From positions 3,721 through 9,964 of the forward strand of contig MHGW01000017.1 in NCBI GenBank assembly GCA_001805765.1: 6,244 bases of DNA, given 5' to 3'. Below, piece by piece: positions 5,824 through 6,244 of the stretch. This DNA is from Omnitrophica WOR_2 bacterium RIFCSPLOWO2_01_FULL_41_12 (GTDB lineage Bacteria; Omnitrophota; Gorgyraeia; Gygaellales; Profunditerraquicolaceae). A model generated the notes under the pieces. That model did no database searches and had not been told where the DNA came from. It saw nothing but the letters and a program-made list of their open reading frames with translations. Within the stretch, counting starts at the first letter, position 1, and every line of letters begins with the position of its first letter. Position numbers and translations under genes: made by a program.

Positions 5824-6244
5824 AGTATTATAAATTTATCTTTTTGGTCTTTGGTCTTTGGTCTTTGGTCTTTGGTTTAACAGGATGCGGTTATACTACC
5901 CGCTCAGCGATAGTATCTAAATATAAAACCATATATGTAAAACCTTTCGTGAATAAAATAGATATTACCGTAGAAACCGACGCTGCGTCTAAATATAAGA
6001 TTTATAAGCCTTTCTTAGAAACAGATATCACCAAAAAAGTGATCAATAAATATTTATTTGACGGCAACCTTAAGCCCGCGAAAGAAGAAAATGCGGATTT
6101 GGTTTTGAAGGGCGAATTAGTGGATTTTCGCAAAGACCCCTTAAGATACACTGAGTCTGACGAAGTAGAAGAATACCGGCTGAACTTGGTAGTGAATATC
6201 AGCCTGTGGAATAACCGGGAGAATAAATTAGTCTGGGAAGAAAA
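5820..6244 (+). CDS. lptE: LptE-like LPS-assembly lipoprotein (3' end outside window)
   Basis: The first 141 residues are present, and the frame runs open off the window edge. The N-terminus is a lipoprotein signal: MKYYK, a hydrophobic core (6-20) and the lipobox LTGC with acylated C23, followed by GY, as is usual in LptE. The mature part fits the LptE fold: YKTIYVKPFVNK strand, FLETDITKKVINKYLFD helix, NADLVLKGELVDFRKDPL strand pair, then EYRLNLVVNISLWN with alternating residues. LptE is the outer-membrane lipoprotein that plugs the LptD barrel and helps deliver lipopolysaccharide to the cell surface. Pairing with a BamD-like gene fits, since LptD is itself a BAM client. In E. coli lptE directly follows leuS; here comEA, comEC and bamD lie between. 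The signal-peptide core is encoded by a 7-bp tandem repeat and so contains a 7-residue protein repeat (LVFGLWS, LVFGLTG). Identity is clear at family level, and the missing C-terminus cannot be judged. Confidence 0.85.
   Translation, partial: MKYYKFIFLVFGLWSLVFGLTGCGYTTRSAIVSKYKTIYVKPFVNKIDITVETDAASKYKIYKPFLETDITKKVINKYLFDGNLKPAKEENADLVLKGELVDFRKDPLRYTESDEVEEYRLNLVVNISLWNNRENKLVWEE
5843..5876 (+). repeat. Perfect 7-bp tandem repeat (GGTCTTT) in the lptE signal peptide
   Basis: Four exact GGTCTTT units run from 5846 to 5873, with matching partial units on both sides (TTT at 5843-5845 and GGT at 5874-5876), giving a 34-nt uninterrupted period-7 tract. Because 7 is not a multiple of 3, three units span seven codons and create the peptide repeat LVFGLWS/LVFGLTG at LptE residues 9-22. 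Such tracts are typical substrates for replication slippage. Confidence 0.95.

Noticed and set aside
5843..5876. CRISPR-like array
   Set aside because: The units are 7 bp and contiguous with no spacers, so it is a simple tandem repeat.

Overview
This window is a compact, AT-rich bacterial segment with every gene on the + strand. It reads as a chromosomal housekeeping region, not a mobile or defence island. Two envelope-biogenesis genes, a BamD-like TPR protein and an LptE-like lipoprotein, imply a diderm bacterium that assembles outer-membrane proteins and probably lipopolysaccharide. The protein style suggests an uncultured diderm such as Omnitrophota or a neighbouring phylum: a BamD-like protein with an N-terminal aromatic WTPKTGKW-type segment, a LeuRS without the leucine-specific insertion, and a short ComEC. 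That placement is inferred from family resemblance and was not tested.

Layout: (1) 1-174, the last 57 codons of endonuclease IV (nfo). (2) 177-578, a stand-alone CheY-like receiver. (3) 590-2989, complete leucyl-tRNA synthetase (leuS). (4) 2990-3064, a 75-nt gap holding a strong Shine-Dalgarno sequence separated from its start codon by a perfect 14-bp palindrome. (5) 3065-3394, a ComEA-type helix-hairpin-helix DNA-binding protein. (6) 3399-4820, a ComEC-type DNA-uptake channel that ends before the usual C-terminal metallo-beta-lactamase domain. (7) 4821-4878, a small hairpin and a near-consensus sigma-70 promoter. (8) 4879-5823, a BamD-like protein. (9) 5820-6244, an LptE-like lipoprotein, cut by the window edge.

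Genes 1-6 are packed with gaps of 2 to 75 nt and could be one transcription unit covering DNA repair, signalling, tRNA charging and DNA uptake. A new unit starts at the promoter at 4841-4869 and drives bamD-lptE, whose ATG and TGA overlap. Predicted transcription would begin only a few nucleotides before the bamD ATG, so that mRNA may be leaderless.

The most unusual content is at small scale. A perfect 7-bp tandem repeat (GGTCTTT, 34 nt) encodes the hydrophobic core of the LptE signal peptide. Loss or gain of one unit would bring a nearby stop codon into frame (at 5878 or 5918), so the tract is a potential phase-variation switch. A second, degenerate 7-bp repeat encodes a surface loop in the LeuRS editing domain. 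Both have the form TGG-N4 on one strand, which hints at a dispersed heptamer repeat family. Separately, the palindrome before comEA looks like a short insertion in a ribosome-binding site: removing 16 nt restores ideal spacing. I found no CRISPR array, tRNA, rRNA, transposase or phage gene, and nothing that forms a new multi-gene system.
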